Shown here: in pieces, positions 24,001 to 36,999 of the stretch | Position numbering within the stretch: position 1 is the first letter of the stretch | Layout: each line of letters begins with the position of its first letter | Assembly (NCBI GenBank): GCA_027574665.1 | Contig: CM050648.1 | Span: 47,955,200 to 48,019,199, forward strand | Origin: Rhynochetos jubatus | Lineage: Eukaryota; Chordata; Aves; Eurypygiformes; Rhynochetidae | Direction of reading: 5' to 3' | Length of the DNA: 64,000 nucleotides | Program-made: the position numbers and the translations under genes | Notes under the pieces: generated by a model | What the model saw: the letters and a program-made list of their open reading frames with translations, nothing else | What the model was told of the DNA's origin: nothing | The model's database searches: none

Positions 24001-26240
24001 TTGCAGTTTTAGGTGTGGCAACTAAAATAAGTAGAATGAAAGTTTTACAGGCATGGATTTGTAAGACAGCTGTCATGTACTTGGCCATATGCAAAAATCA
24101 GTTATAATGAACAATGAATAAAGCAGAGGCATGTTCATGTTAATGTAGACCAGCAACTATTACAAAGTCTGGGAGTAAAGGTTGAGATTTAACCCCCAAA
24201 GTTCAGTTATATGTCTTTAAAGTATATACATGCTTTGGGTTTATTAAACTTGTACTTTAGCTATATTGTCTCTTTATCTGTCCTCTTTTTCCTCCTCTTT
24301 TTTCCTCTCTGAGGCTCCCTAGGACTCTGCACTGGTGCTGTGGAATCACAAGGTGGCACAGTAACAGATGGTGATGCTACTTCAATTTAATCTCAACGTA
24401 TAAATATGGAGCTCTTAAGGAAGAATACCTTATTATTTGCGATCCAGGACTTTTCATATGCTAAGGGTAACAGCAGTTAACTCTTTGATCCTCTGACCAA
24501 ACTATTTGCTTAAGATCAGAGACAGTCTCTAAACAAAGCAGATGGCTATGCAAATAAAACATCTGATACTGCTAAATGAGTTTGTGGGGGTTTTGTTAGT
24601 TTTATTTTGCTTGGGGCTTGCTGTTTGGGTATTTTTTTTTCCCATGCTTCAGTGGCCTCTTTCCTTCCTATTCAGCAAGTTCATCCTCTTCTTTACAGGC
24701 AGCAACTACTTCCACGACTTCCAAACACAGCCTGGAATTCCAGTGTCCAGTGACTATACAAGACCCACAACATAGTTTAGTCTACCTCTAGGAGGTGGTG
24801 CTGGTTTCCATTAACTCAGACAGCCATATTGTTGTTCACCACAACTAAACTTTGTTTCTCACAGAACAAACAACTTCCCACAAACCTGTCATCAGGCTGT
24901 AATTGCAGCAATTACAATTACGACAAATGGAATTAGAAAAACCCATCTCTATTGCATCCCTAAATAAGGATCTAAATGTCACCTGTTACTTCTATAACTT
25001 CTACCCACTTGGTCTGAGAGCATTGGTATGATATTCCATTTAAACTGTAACTTCACCCACTCTGCAAAAGATCCTTGCTTGAGGTAATTCAGCTCACCGC
25101 AGTCGAAGATAATGTATCATCTCAGATGATTTACTGGGGGTTCTGTCCCAAAGTCACATTAATTTATACTGTGAAGAAAATTACTGTATTATCCCAGAGG
25201 AAACCAGGGGACAGGCATCAGCTCTGGAATTTATTTCAAAATAAAATGTGAAGCAATTTAACAGCAGCATAAACTCTTTATCATTTCCTTTCAGCAATGT
25301 TAAAAACCAATAAATAAATAGTCTTTTTGTTAGTTGTCTTCCACACAAAGGGTTCCAGTATGCAGATATAAGATGCTAAGGATTGAGATGTTGATCGATA
25401 ATGGCATATGCATTTAATTCCACCTTGCTTAGGTGTGGTAAAATTTAGCTTGAACCAGACACATAAGGAATTCTTCTCTTGAGTCTCATTTAGATCACAT
25501 AATTCATACCTGTTTAATGTCTTCATTTTTTTTTATGTGAACTTTAATCACACTCCACAGTTATATGTATTGAAATTCTGGTTAGAAACATTCAATGCAA
25601 TACTACATTCCCATTGTTACATACATTTTTTTTCTTCCCCATAAAAAAGGAATATTTCATTCAGTCAGTACCTCAGTATAATCCCTCAGTATTTCTACTT
25701 TTACATAGTCTCCACATAGGAAAAAACACATATAATTATATGTGTAATAAGCTATATAATCCTGTACATTCATGTGTATTTTACTTTTCAAAAATAATCG
25801 TTACATAGAAGAAGAATATGTTCCTATAATTTTTGTCTTTTAAATAGTTTCATTTAGCAACCCTCAGATACTATTAATTTACTAATAAATAAGAAAATCA
25901 GGGTATTTTAACAGGAACCTTAATCAAACAGCAGCCTGCAAATACTGATTTAGAACGAGTCATAACACTACAAATAATTCAAGATCTAGAACTATTTTTA
26001 TTCATGTTTGTCTCCTGTCCTTAAACTTTACTTGTCAGTAGCAGTGTATTTTCATGACATATATGTAGTCTGAACCCTTAATCCCTTACATTATTTTCAT
26101 CAGCTGTATATGTATTGATGAATGACCAAGTGGTTTTTGTTTTCTTCTAATTTTCATTCTCTCTAAGAATGAAATTCTAATAACAACTTTCAAGAAGAAA
26201 CTCAACTGCACATTACAGACAATGATTGGATGTTAATGGC
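21001..26240. other. Unique AT-rich non-coding DNA
   Basis: No gene or transposon was recognised. One notable small site is the 17-bp palindrome GTAATTGCAGCAATTAC at 24899-24915, a paired homeodomain-type sequence. The short frames here carry no domain. Confidence 0.55.
24899..24915. promoter_or_regulatory. Possible dimeric homeodomain site
   Basis: GTAATTGC-A-GCAATTAC has perfect 8-bp inverted arms around one central base, with two TAAT/ATTA cores facing each other. Another ATTAC (CAATTACGAC) follows within a few bases. Sites of this shape are known for homeodomain dimers. Function is inferred only from the motif. Confidence 0.3.
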
Positions 26241-27007
26241 TGTGATGGTTTAGCCCCAGCCAGCAACTAAGCACCACACAGTTACTTGCTCAGTTCTCCC
26301 CTCCCCCTGTGGGATGAGGAAGAGAATTGAGGGAAAAACATAAGAGAAATTGTGTGTTGACATAAGAACCATTTAATAATTGAAAATAAATGAAATAAAA
26401 TGATGCTGCTACTACTACTACTACTACTGTTATGTGATCAAAATACCACTACTAATAATAATGATATGTAATGAAAAGGAAAAAGGAAAAAAAACTGTGA
26501 AAAAAAAATTATAGAAACACTCACCACTGTCCAAACAACACCCACCCAGACCCTGAGCAGTGATTTCACTTCCTGGCCAACTGTCCCAACTTACATACCA
26601 AGCATGAGATTTGATGGCATGAAATACCCCTTTGCAATTTTGGTTAGCTGTCTGGGCTGTGTCTCCTCCCAGCTTCTTGTAAAGGAGAAGTAAAAACATT
26701 AAAACAATTACTAAAAACATTTAGTCAAAACATTAGGGGTGCAATGTTTTTACTAAACTAAGGGCTTTTTCAGTTTTTCATACTTGCCTTGTCCTCCCAA
26801 CTTCTTTACAAGAAACTTCTTTACAAGAAGCTGGGAGGACAAGGGATGTATGAAAAACTGAAAAAGTCCTTAGTTTAGTAAAAACATTGCTTGGCAACAA
26901 CTAAAAAATCAGCGTGTTATCAACATTCTTCTCAACACTAATCCAAAGCATAACCCTGTACAAGCTACTGTGAAAAAATTCACTCAATTTCAGCCAAAAC
27001 CAGCACA
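26241..27007 (-). mobile_element. ERVL-type LTR (minus strand) with internal hairpin
   Basis: An LTR of the same group as 910-2802, in reverse. The plus strand starts TGTGATGGTTTAGCCCCAGCC (LTR 3' end) and ends CAGCCAAAACCAGCACA (LTR 5' end). Inside are an (ACT)6 run at 26411-26428, AT-rich R-region sequence, a U3 box with CCTTTGCAATTTTGG, and CTCCTCCCAGCTTCTTG. The U3 is longer than in its relatives because an inverted duplication lies at 26741-26890. The 5 bp on the two sides (ATGGC and AAACC) do not match, so no target duplication is visible. It is apparently a solo LTR. Confidence 0.85.
26741..26890. repeat. Inverted duplication, 66-bp arms and 18-bp loop
   Basis: The left arm (26741-26806) and right arm (26825-26890) are inverted copies, matching at 62 of 66 positions by hand alignment. 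The loop is 18 bp. The arm bases next to the loop also form a direct repeat of about 15 bp (26801-26815 and 26816-26830, 14 of 15 matching). The right arm is the part that corresponds to the other ERVL-type LTRs (for example near 56220-56260). The left arm is an extra inverted copy of it. Confidence 0.9.
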
Positions 27008-28398
27008 AAACCCCACAATAAATATCCCATGGTCTAAGAAAATAATAGCGATAGATGTGACAGAAAGCAAAGAGATCACAGACAACTACAGTTTTTCAAT
27101 TTCCATGAGAACTGAACTTTTGGAAATGTGGCCAAGAGAAGTTAATTCTTTGATAGAGAATATCCAGTGGTTTGAGGAGTGAGAAATGCAGATTCAATCC
27201 ACTGTTCTAAAACAAAGCAAGAAGCTGAACACAGACAAGTACTCTCTTATTCTCTTGTGGTAAGGGAACAAGTCTAGTTCTCTTTCCCTTCTCCCCCTTA
27301 CAGTTATTTATTTATAAATAAATATTGATTAATTCAAGAACAGATTCAGTCAAAATACTGAACAAGTAACCTGAACTCAAAGTTATTTCATTCTGTGACA
27401 CTGTCTTTACAGTCTGCCCTTTTTTCCTGGTTTCCCCGAAAGGGCCTATCCTGAGTCTGATAGCTTCTCCTTGAAATCAGTCTGTTTCCGGAGAAAGTGA
27501 TCATTACAGCAAAGTAGTCACCTGGGAAAAGGAAGGCATCATCTGTAGTGCTAATTGAACTGTAATAAATTATTGCCAAGTGACTTGGTGAATGAAAAGT
27601 GACGTATTTTGCTGAAAACCTGTTTGATCATCTTTGCTCACAAATCTAAGAATGAGGGTAGGATTTTTTTTTTTTTTTTATTATCTGTACATTTATCATG
27701 CTAGAGTACACACACTGTATTAAACATCTGGATCCAAAAATCTACCTGTTTGTGACTTCAAAGGCTAGTTAACTTGTTATAAAATATCTTTTCTGAGCAG
27801 AACTTGAATGTATTATTAAAACAATCTTTTACACTCAAAGAGAATATCTCCTCTGAGGATATCATTCCTATATAAGCAAACATCCCTTCGCAGTTCAAAG
27901 TCAGTTTTTAGCCACTTACAAGCTAAGACAGAGAATAGCTTCTATTAGAAAACTCTGTGAGGGCACTTCTCACCCTGGGTCATTACAATTCACAAACTGC
28001 TTGCTTGCATAAGCACGGTGTAATGCACACTACAGGCGTGAAACAACTGTAAACATTTGAGAAAGAACACATGGAAGGGCAAAGCACTGAGTGTTGGAAC
28101 AGGCTCCACGAATGCTGGATTAGCTGCCTCCTCCAACACCACTCAGCATGTCCTCCTTCACATAGCGAGCTATTCCATCATTTTGGTAGGGGGCCAGGAT
28201 AGTCCATAACTGTCCATAACAGTGTATACATATACATATATTTTACATAAAGAATAACTTCCATGGGTAGTGAGTGCTTTTACCAGTCAGTTCTCTGCAG
28301 GGAAAGTCATTCAATCATTTTTCAATTTTCTGGTAGGGGCATCCTAAGATAGCAGAATTAGCTTTCTGTGTTTCAGTGTTTTCTATGCTACACCCTAT

Positions 28399-28443
28399 GG
28401 GTGGTTTTTTTTTTTTGTTTTGGTTTGGTTTTGTTTTTTTTTT
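28399..28443. repeat. T/G-rich low-complexity tract
   Basis: Only T and G from 28399 to 28443, with T12 and T11 runs separated by GTTTTGGTTTGGTTTTG. A simple sequence; no flanking element is seen. Confidence 0.75.
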
Positions 28444-29915
28444 ATAGACAGGTCTCTGGCTTTTTTTCTTGTCAAAGTGGCTCATCAAATTCTTACACCC
28501 TCTGAAATATCTACAGCACTACTGTGTGCTAAGCCCTTCCTTCTTTGTAACCAGTAAATCCTTAAAATCCATAATCTCTGCTAAGTTTTCTTGTGCCTCA
28601 GTCCCTTCTTTCTAGTTCATAATTGCAGCATGCCATAGACATATGTAAAGAAATAAGGAAAGTGAATAAATACCAAACACGAGGAAAGATAATGAACATT
28701 CCCAAATCTCTTAAAAAAAAATCACCCCAAAACACAAGAAAAAAACCAAACCAGACCTCGCAAGTTTTATTTATTTTCAGCTGTTTCCTGATAAATTTTC
28801 AGAAATTATTTTCCCGTGGCAGAAGAGGAATTACATCTTTTCTGAACTCTATGATGATATTTTTAAGAGAAACACAGTCTTTCAGTTTGAATCTTACCTT
28901 TTTTCCTCTTCAGTAGTTGGGGACCAGACTGCCTAAAATATTTGGATAGACATCTCTATTTATTATTGTTGAACTTCAAAGAAGTCAGTACATATTTTAC
29001 AACATCAACTAGAAAATTTCATCAGGACTGGGAACGTCCAGTAGTGAATTACCTTGATGTCTATCCAGAAAGTAGGAACCTAAAAGCTTTCAGCCCAGTG
29101 TTTTTCCCTATTGCTAACATTTTACAAGGCAATGAGCAGTGAAAAAGAAAATAATAAAACTTTTGGCTATTTGCATGCCTGTTTTGTAAGCTCTAATTAT
29201 TCTACTACTAGAGTTAAATCTCTAATAATACATATAAGCCCCAATGAATCAGTTAAGCTCTTAGGAACTGGATTTTAGGGAAACAGAAAACTGCAAATCT
29301 CCGGCATGCATCATATGTATAATAAAAATAAACCATAAAAAGCTTCTGAGTAGTGCTACTAACTGTAGCAACCCTAAAAGGGAGGCAGATGAAATGGGGT
29401 CATGGTCTCTACTCAGTAATCATCAGAAGCAGCTAGCTGTGGAAGGGAGTGGATGAGCAGCAATTAGGGAAGGCAGCAGCAGGCTGTGCTCCCACCACAC
29501 ATTAGTAGTTGCGCAGAGTATTGTGCTTACCTGAGGCATAATGCCTCCCAAAGCACCTGCCAGAGTACTGCAAATCCACACCCTCCTCAGCATGGACCAG
29601 CACCTTAAAGGCTCATCTGAGTCCAGTATTGCTTTTGGGAGGCACAAAATTGTAAAAGGAGTTTTAAAAAACCAAAAGTTCCAAACTTTTCTTTTGGTGT
29701 TGACTTGCTTAAAAATGGTTTAAAAAAACCAAACACTAGGGAGAGGCAGACTTCAAAGTCAGACAAGATATTTTAGAAAAAGTGAAAAAGTATGATGAAC
29801 AAAACCACAACTTCTTTGGTTAGATCTTTCTGTGTCTCCAGATCTGTTAAATGGCAAAGTTTGGTCACCTTAAGTCATGCATGATAAGAAATAAATTATT
29901 GGAGATGCAATCTCC

Positions 29916-29980
29916 AGGGGAAAGAAAGAAAAAGAAAAAAAAAAAAAAAGAAAGGAGGGGAAAAAAAAGAGGGAGAAGAA
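29916..29980. repeat. 65-nt uninterrupted purine tract
   Basis: Every base from 29916 to 29980 is A or G on the plus strand, including an A15 run and GGAGGGG. The minus-strand frame that crosses it (Phe/Ser-rich) is an artefact of this composition. Confidence 0.8.
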
Positions 29981-31694
29981 CAAAGCAGACATTTCTGTGA
30001 ACCAAAAACTACAGAAAGATTTTTCACAAGGAAAGATATAAAGAGTGCTGAAGCAAGCAGGTAGAGGGGTTTTTTTTATGTAAAAAGTACAGAAGTTGAT
30101 ATACAAAATATGAGCCCACAGTGATGATAGAATGCTTCTCCTAAATCTAGAGTTCTGTTTTTAACTAAATTAGTGGTAGTTAATCCTTGATTTTTGGTCC
30201 AGTTGGGAAAACAAAGACTGTGTCTTCATTGCATATTATGAATAATTTAACATAATCTGTTGCTATCTATTAAACTATAAAAGATCAATGGTCCTATGAT
30301 TTTTTTTCCCAATGTCTAACAGACATGAGCTATTTAACAGATGTTGAAGTTATTCATTCCTAACTCTTATGAATAATTTGACTATATTTAGAAGTTCACT
30401 TTGGTTTCTTTATAACCTGAAGCTAAACCCTCAATGCATGTAAAACTTTGTTAAAATCTTTGCCATTCAAAACTGTTCCTTATCATTTAAAATTCTGAAC
30501 ACATTTTGACACAAAAGATTATTGTTTTCACAATATGAAACAGTGTTGACAAAAATGCAAATGAAAATGTACTTAATACCACAGGTATCACTACTGAACA
30601 AAATAAGAGTTACTGCATAAATATTCCTACTGGTGATTAAACTATTCCATGAACTGCAGTCTTCTATTAAACAAAGCAGTTTTTCAACATGTACCACTCA
30701 CAGCAAGAATCTCTTGCTTATAATATAAAAATTATCACACAGGAATGGGGACATTCTGCACACAGGATAAATCCACATAGTTACAGTTATTTTTTCTGTT
30801 TTGTCTGTACACAGGTAGCTAAAAATTAAAATAAATTAAAAAAAATCTAAGTGAAGTTGTGCACACACAGTAAGGGATAACAGAAGTAAATATTGATGAT
30901 ATCATTTGCATATGACACAAATATTGGTGGTAAGATAAATCAGGACTGCAAAATGATTGAGCATACTTGGTAAACAAAGCCTTTCTGATGAATGTTTTAA
31001 TTTAACAAAATGGGAACTGATATAGACAGGAAAGACAAGTGCCAGCCCTGAATCCAGAATGATGGTGAAGGAAGGGGCATCCCAACAGGAAAGCAAAACC
31101 CCTAAAGTTTAGTGGGGATCTGTAAAGAAATTAATATGACAACCTGATGACAATTTGTGCTGGGGAAGTCTAACATAATCCTTGGTATGATAAATGGAAG
31201 TCCCAAATAAGACTGTGAGCGTGACCATGAGGATGACTTAACAAACACTCAAATACAAAATACATTTCAGTGACAATATGCTGAAAAGTTGCAAGAACAG
31301 AAATTCTCTAGCCTTGGTTATAAAAGCAGGGCCGAGCTTTTGCATTATTGTGAATATTGATGTTGTGGGGGGACTTTTGTCTACTGTGCATAGTCCTCAC
31401 GTACCAAGTTAGGTTTGCCTTAATCACGAAAGAGCCAAAATGTTATTTATGTTTGTGTGTCTGAGCCAACTGAAGTTCCATGATATGAGTTATGTCTTTC
31501 TGTTAGTGATCATTCTGCTGTAGCATGAACTCCAGAGTGCACATGTAATAGTAGAACATGCTTGTCTTAATTATCCCAGTCTCTCAGGAACAGAGGGAGA
31601 ATGATGAAAAAAGTGAAGTTTCTCCAAAACTAGAGAGCCATAGCATTCTGCACCCGGATGTTGATTCAAGTAGTCTAGTCTGCAGTCTGTCACA

Positions 31695-31719
31695 GGCAAG
31701 GCAAGGCAAGGCAAGGCAA
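31695..31719. repeat. (GGCAA)5 microsatellite
   Basis: Five perfect tandem copies of GGCAA followed by G. A pentanucleotide microsatellite, probably variable in length between individuals. Confidence 0.95.
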
Positions 31720-34700
31720 GTTTTGCTGCCCATTCTTTGCTGAGGTTAGCCTGATAAGTGATGACCTCAGACTTAATGTGACCTTTGGCTAACTTTTTCC
31801 TTAAGTATCTTGTTTCCTGTACAGAGAGAATGCATGTGTTTGTCTGTCCAGTTCTCTGCTAAACCTGTGTTTGCTCCTACCTAGCCATGGGGCCAATGCA
31901 AACTCCAGGGTTCTTTGAGTACACTTTGAGCAAGTGGAGAATGACAGCTGAGCTGAGACTGAAACTTGATACTTTCAGATTAAAAAAAATTATCTTTCAC
32001 AAAGGGCATAAGATGTGTGGAGAATATATTTCTCTCAAAGATGTGTGATACTGTGTACATGTTTGGCAGTCAAAGCATTTTTGGGAAACAGTGGGAAAAG
32101 ACATTAATATTAATAAAACATTAGCACAGCTTACTTCTAGGGTTTCTCTTCAGGGTCCCCAGTTTCTGGCAAGTCAACCCTTATAAAGAGTCTAGAGACT
32201 CTGAATGAAGTTAGGGGATATCTGTACAGAGTTGCTGTGACTTCTGATTATTTTAATTCTCATTTTTTCACAAATCAAAACCCCAAGACCCAGCGAGAGA
32301 GCACCTGTCTAAACTGAAGTGTGTTTTTCTCAATTTAAAAATAAATTTTTAGAAGCACTCCATTTCCTGGAGACAAGAGAATGTTTACCTCTCAGTAGCA
32401 TTTCATCAAGTAAACAACTAGAGACTGCTTCCATTTTCCTCGCCCTCACAGACTCAGAAGCACTTGATTTTTATTATACACACTATGCTATTTGCAAACC
32501 TGAGAACTAAGTAGAATTCTCTGTGTACTACATCCAGACAGTTTTAAATGTGTGTTTTACCAGACATTCAGTGCTTTCCCTGTACTTTATAATTACTTCT
32601 GTTGCCTCCAAATCTCTCTACACAAAGCAAATAATGATTTTTTAAATCTGTCTTCATAAACAGAGTATCTAGTGTTCATTTCATATTAAAATACCAGTAA
32701 GATTTGGTATATGTAGCAGAAGACACAAGGACAAGTACCAATAAAAGAGCAAAAAATATGCTAAACTGTTACTGAAGGGGAAAAAAGTTCTTCATGTTTA
32801 TCTAAATGGTGACATAATCTAGTGTCTATTCCTATTTGGTTGGAATGAACTTTCAATGAAGAGCACTGTTCTGGAAGATAAAAGCATCTGCAAATGCCAG
32901 TGACAGAAGAAGTTTAAGATCATCTATCCCAAAATGAAAATGTATATTTTATAATATTTATGAATAGTGCCAAATCAGCTGTGCATTTATCATTTCATCC
33001 ATCAATACAATATTTTTAGAAAGATGCTTAAATAGATTTCAGAAGCTAATCACAATCTATTTTTATTACTCAGCCCACAATTATTAAATTGCCAAGTGTG
33101 TGTCTCCAGCCTAGCCTTTTTTTTAGAAGACACAGTCATAAAAATTATTACTTTTAAATAATTTTGATCAGTGGAAGACCTAAATAGCAATAGCTTATGT
33201 TGGAACAGCATTGAAAAATACATTTCCCTTGGGTTTCAACTACCATCACTGGCTCCCACTAAATGCATCTCTTTCCAAAACTGAAGTCAGATTAACCACT
33301 TCATTTTAAAATTTCATATCACTATGCTTCAGTATCCAGGTCTAGTTTAATTTAAATATATGGATCCTCTTTGTAATCTCAGTTGGGAGTCTGTGAAAGA
33401 TTACAATGTATCACTCCAAAACAGTTAAGATGGGGGAATCTATAACAAATGTGGTCACCATAGCTCAGTTTTTCTAGGTGAAGTACCATTTTTTCATGTT
33501 TCACATATTTTCTTGTATTTCCTTCTGTGAATTTTGTTTAACTGAACTCAAAGGTAACACATCCATTGAAATAAATAAATTGCTTCCTTAGTTGTAATTG
33601 CATGGAAGACTGATGATAGTGTATTAATAATATTTCATTTTTCATTCTCAGAATGATTTTAAAATCATATCATATATGTGGTCAAAATGCCTAAAGTGTG
33701 TCTTACACTTAAGACAATGCCAAGCACCAAATCACAGCAGCTGAAATTTCTGATTTCAGCCTTTTTCAAACACTTCAGAACTGTTTAAAACTCCTTTCCC
33801 TATTATTTTCCAGTTTGAAATGGCCCCAATAAAAACTGTATTGAAAGTAAAAGTCTTAGACAGACAATACAAGGAAGTGTACACACTTTTTTTACATTTA
33901 ATTTCAGCCTGCACTAAAGATTTTAACACCATAATTATGACTGGTGGCTATGTTATGCTGACTATGGCTATTGTCCCATGAAAAGGAGGTCAGTGAAACT
34001 TTTTAGTTATGTTTCCTCAGAACTATCACACATACTAAGAATACCAGAAAATAGGAATTTATTTAACAAGTTTAGCCAATATACTTTTCCAATTTGTGAG
34101 AAGAAACTTATCTCTCTCTTGAGAGGCAGAACTCAGAAAAGCCATTAGTACATTTAATCAGAATGGCTTTTAAACTAGACAGTAAACCATAGCTTTATCT
34201 CTAACTGTATCTGTATCTGCATTTCTCACATTCAGACCTCGTGGAAGGGGTAAGTACATTAAACCACAGGTTCACTGTATCCTCTTCAGCAAGTGAAAAT
34301 CTCTATTTCTTTATTTCAATAATAAGCCCCACTTGAAGGTAAATACTTCCACAGAACAGGTGCTCCACAGTGAAAATGACAGGTTTTATGAAAAAAATAG
34401 AATCTACATTAACATGAGCTTCTTTACTAAACTGTAACATAATATGACAATAAGGAAGAACTGTAGTATTTCTTGGAAGTTTCCCTGTGGATTAATAGTT
34501 TTATTTCAGGAAAGGATATTTTTAAACATTGATGGGAGCTGTCCTTCACAGACATGTCAGCAACAGTGCCTACACAATACAGAAATAGCCGTCTTCACAC
34601 TGAAATGGGTATAATCCTGCTCAGCTCAAACCAGAAGACAGCTCTCTTCCAGCAGTTTCTACATGGCAGTTTGCAAGATGTTTGCTGCTAGAAGAGTAAA

Positions 34701-36999
34701 ACTACACTTGAAAAATGATGGTGTATCTGACATACATTGGATAGAAATTTAAATGTCTTTAACAGATTTATATGGTGTTATGTCATATTTGTTTAAAGCA
34801 GTGATTCTAAATTTGCAAGATTCAGTAACCAAGAAATTCAGGACATTATCTGAGGGCCCACAGAAATTATTATCTTATCTATGTCAACTCAGTAGTAGAA
34901 AAAATTTTTTTTGATGCTGATAACCAGGTAGCTTCTGAGGCCAGAAGGAAGTGATGAGCAAGAATAACTCCTGCAGTACCATTATGGAAACAAATGTGTA
35001 GTCATGGTACAAGAATAAACCCTTGTGATTTAGGGATTCAATTTATTTTTAATTAGTATCAATATATAAGTACAACTATGCTGTTGGGCTGTAAAGCTAT
35101 ATACTGTCCTCTCTGTAGATGAAAATAGGGTGAGGTTATTGAAAAAGAAAATCATGTTTCCCTAGATTTTATAGTACAAATCATTGTTCAACAAGTATTC
35201 CAGTTTATTTCTTCCCTACTTTTTGGTTTGCTTGCTGCTCCTCCATTGAGGTACAAGCAATTCTCAGGGGTTAAGCTACAGCAGATGAACATGGTTTTCC
35301 CATGCAGCTTGCACAGAGATCAGCCTTAGGCATGTTGTAAATAATTAGTGAATTAGTGATCTGATACTATAACAAACATTTTGATTAATGTGTCTTGCTT
35401 CCAGAGTGCCATTCATAAAGTTTAATGAGGAAAAGAATTTCAATACATAGCAGAATTACAGAAATGCTTCCTTAAAAAATATTTACAGTAGAAGCTATGG
35501 AATGTCACAGACTGGACTTCTAAAAATATTAAACAGATCCTTATACCATCCCTACAATGCACAACAAAATGACTCAAAGTCAGCAGATTTGTTTCTCCTC
35601 TTGAAACAAATATAATAACCCAGTCTGGTGGTATTGTAACTATCTCAAAAGCTGTACCTCTCCCAATCTCCATTAAAAAAATAAAATAGAGTGCTGAGTA
35701 CTGTACTGCAAAACACTTTATTCATTGTTCAGGGCTTCTCAGTACTTCATGAAATGGAAGGATGAGTTCAGAGGATTTCTTGGGGAAGGAGAAGAGGGAG
35801 AGGGAAGCTAAATCAGACATGCCAGAGATCACCACCTACAATCTTGAGTGACGAGCAAAGGACATACAAAGAGTAAGCAGTATGAGTCCCACAAAACTTC
35901 TGTAAACACTGTTGCTGTTTTCAAAATATTGCTAGTCTTTTAAGTAAAAACCAAGCCAACCAAACAGAAACGAACCCCATGACTCTTGCATCTGTGCTGG
36001 AGACAGCCACATAAAGACAGATGGAACACCTCACTCTTCCTTACTGTGTGTCTGCAAGCCACCTGGAACAGACCTCTCAGGAAGGGTACATGATCTGAGC
36101 AAGCTCTTTTCCCAAAATATTCTTTGAATCTCCAGCTGCTTGTGTCTTAGGGACTGTGGAGGTGAAGGTGCCATAATGTGCTGGGCAAATTGAACAGCTG
36201 GCTGAAGGCAGCATCAGGGTTGGCCAAGTCATAGGAACAGTGTTGGTAAGACCATGTCATCCCAGGAGCCACCTGAACAAAAACTGCTGAAGGCTTAAAG
36301 GTACACATCAAATCTGTTGCTTGCTTTTGGAATGTTTAACCTGTTTTGGTAAAAGATGTGGATGAATAAAATTGACGAGGAAGGATTTAAATCCATTTGC
36401 AGTCACACATCCTGCAAAATCCTAAATAACCATTCACCTTGTACTCTGTTGCCTGCAGGATGAAAGGTATGTTATAGCCTGGTGCAATGTGCAGCCTCGT
36501 GTCACTACTGTAGCATTATGGCTGAGTAGCCCTCAGTCCAAACAGCCGCAACAACTGCCTTTAATACATATTTCAGATTTAAAAGAGCATTCAGGGGATG
36601 ACGTTTTCATCCATACCACAATTTACTCACATTCACTGACTTGCATGCAACTGCACAGGGCTCTTCTCTTCCTCCAAATGTAATCCCGTGAACTCAATTA
36701 TAACAGTTTGTATCTGACATCGGTTTGTTATGTACGCTGATCTTTTGACCAGCACATAAGTCTGAAAAATATTGTATTGTAAGAAGAATACTGCAGTTAC
36801 TTCCAGATGCTCATGGCAGAAGAGGCACAGAATATTAAAATATTCAGAGACTGGTAGTTCAAATGGCAAGTTATGATCATATTTTGTGGAGCAAAGTAAA
36901 AATAGTTCCCGTTCTGTGTTCCTATTGACTAGCAACATGTACCTTGATAATTAGAAGTGCATCTTTCCTCTTATTCAGTATACATAGGAAAGAGCTTCA
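31720..36999. other. Unique AT-rich non-coding DNA
   Basis: No gene or transposon was recognised. Frames are short. A less AT-rich patch at about 36000-36300 shows no recognisable coding pattern. Confidence 0.55.

Larger units (their letters stand above)
27008..31694. other. Unique AT-rich non-coding DNA with simple tracts
   Basis: No gene or transposon was recognised. Simple tracts are a T16 run at 27664-27679, a T/G tract at 28399-28443 and an uninterrupted purine tract at 29916-29980. A less AT-rich patch at 29420-29650 has short frames on both strands but no domain. Confidence 0.55.

Noticed and set aside
27664..27679. T16 run as a retroposed poly(A) tail
   Set aside because: No retrocopy or SINE body is recognisable on the expected side, and no target duplication is seen.
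29870..30106. Phe/Ser-rich minus-strand frame resembling a membrane protein
   Set aside because: The hydrophobic run is the antisense of the purine tract at 29916-29980.
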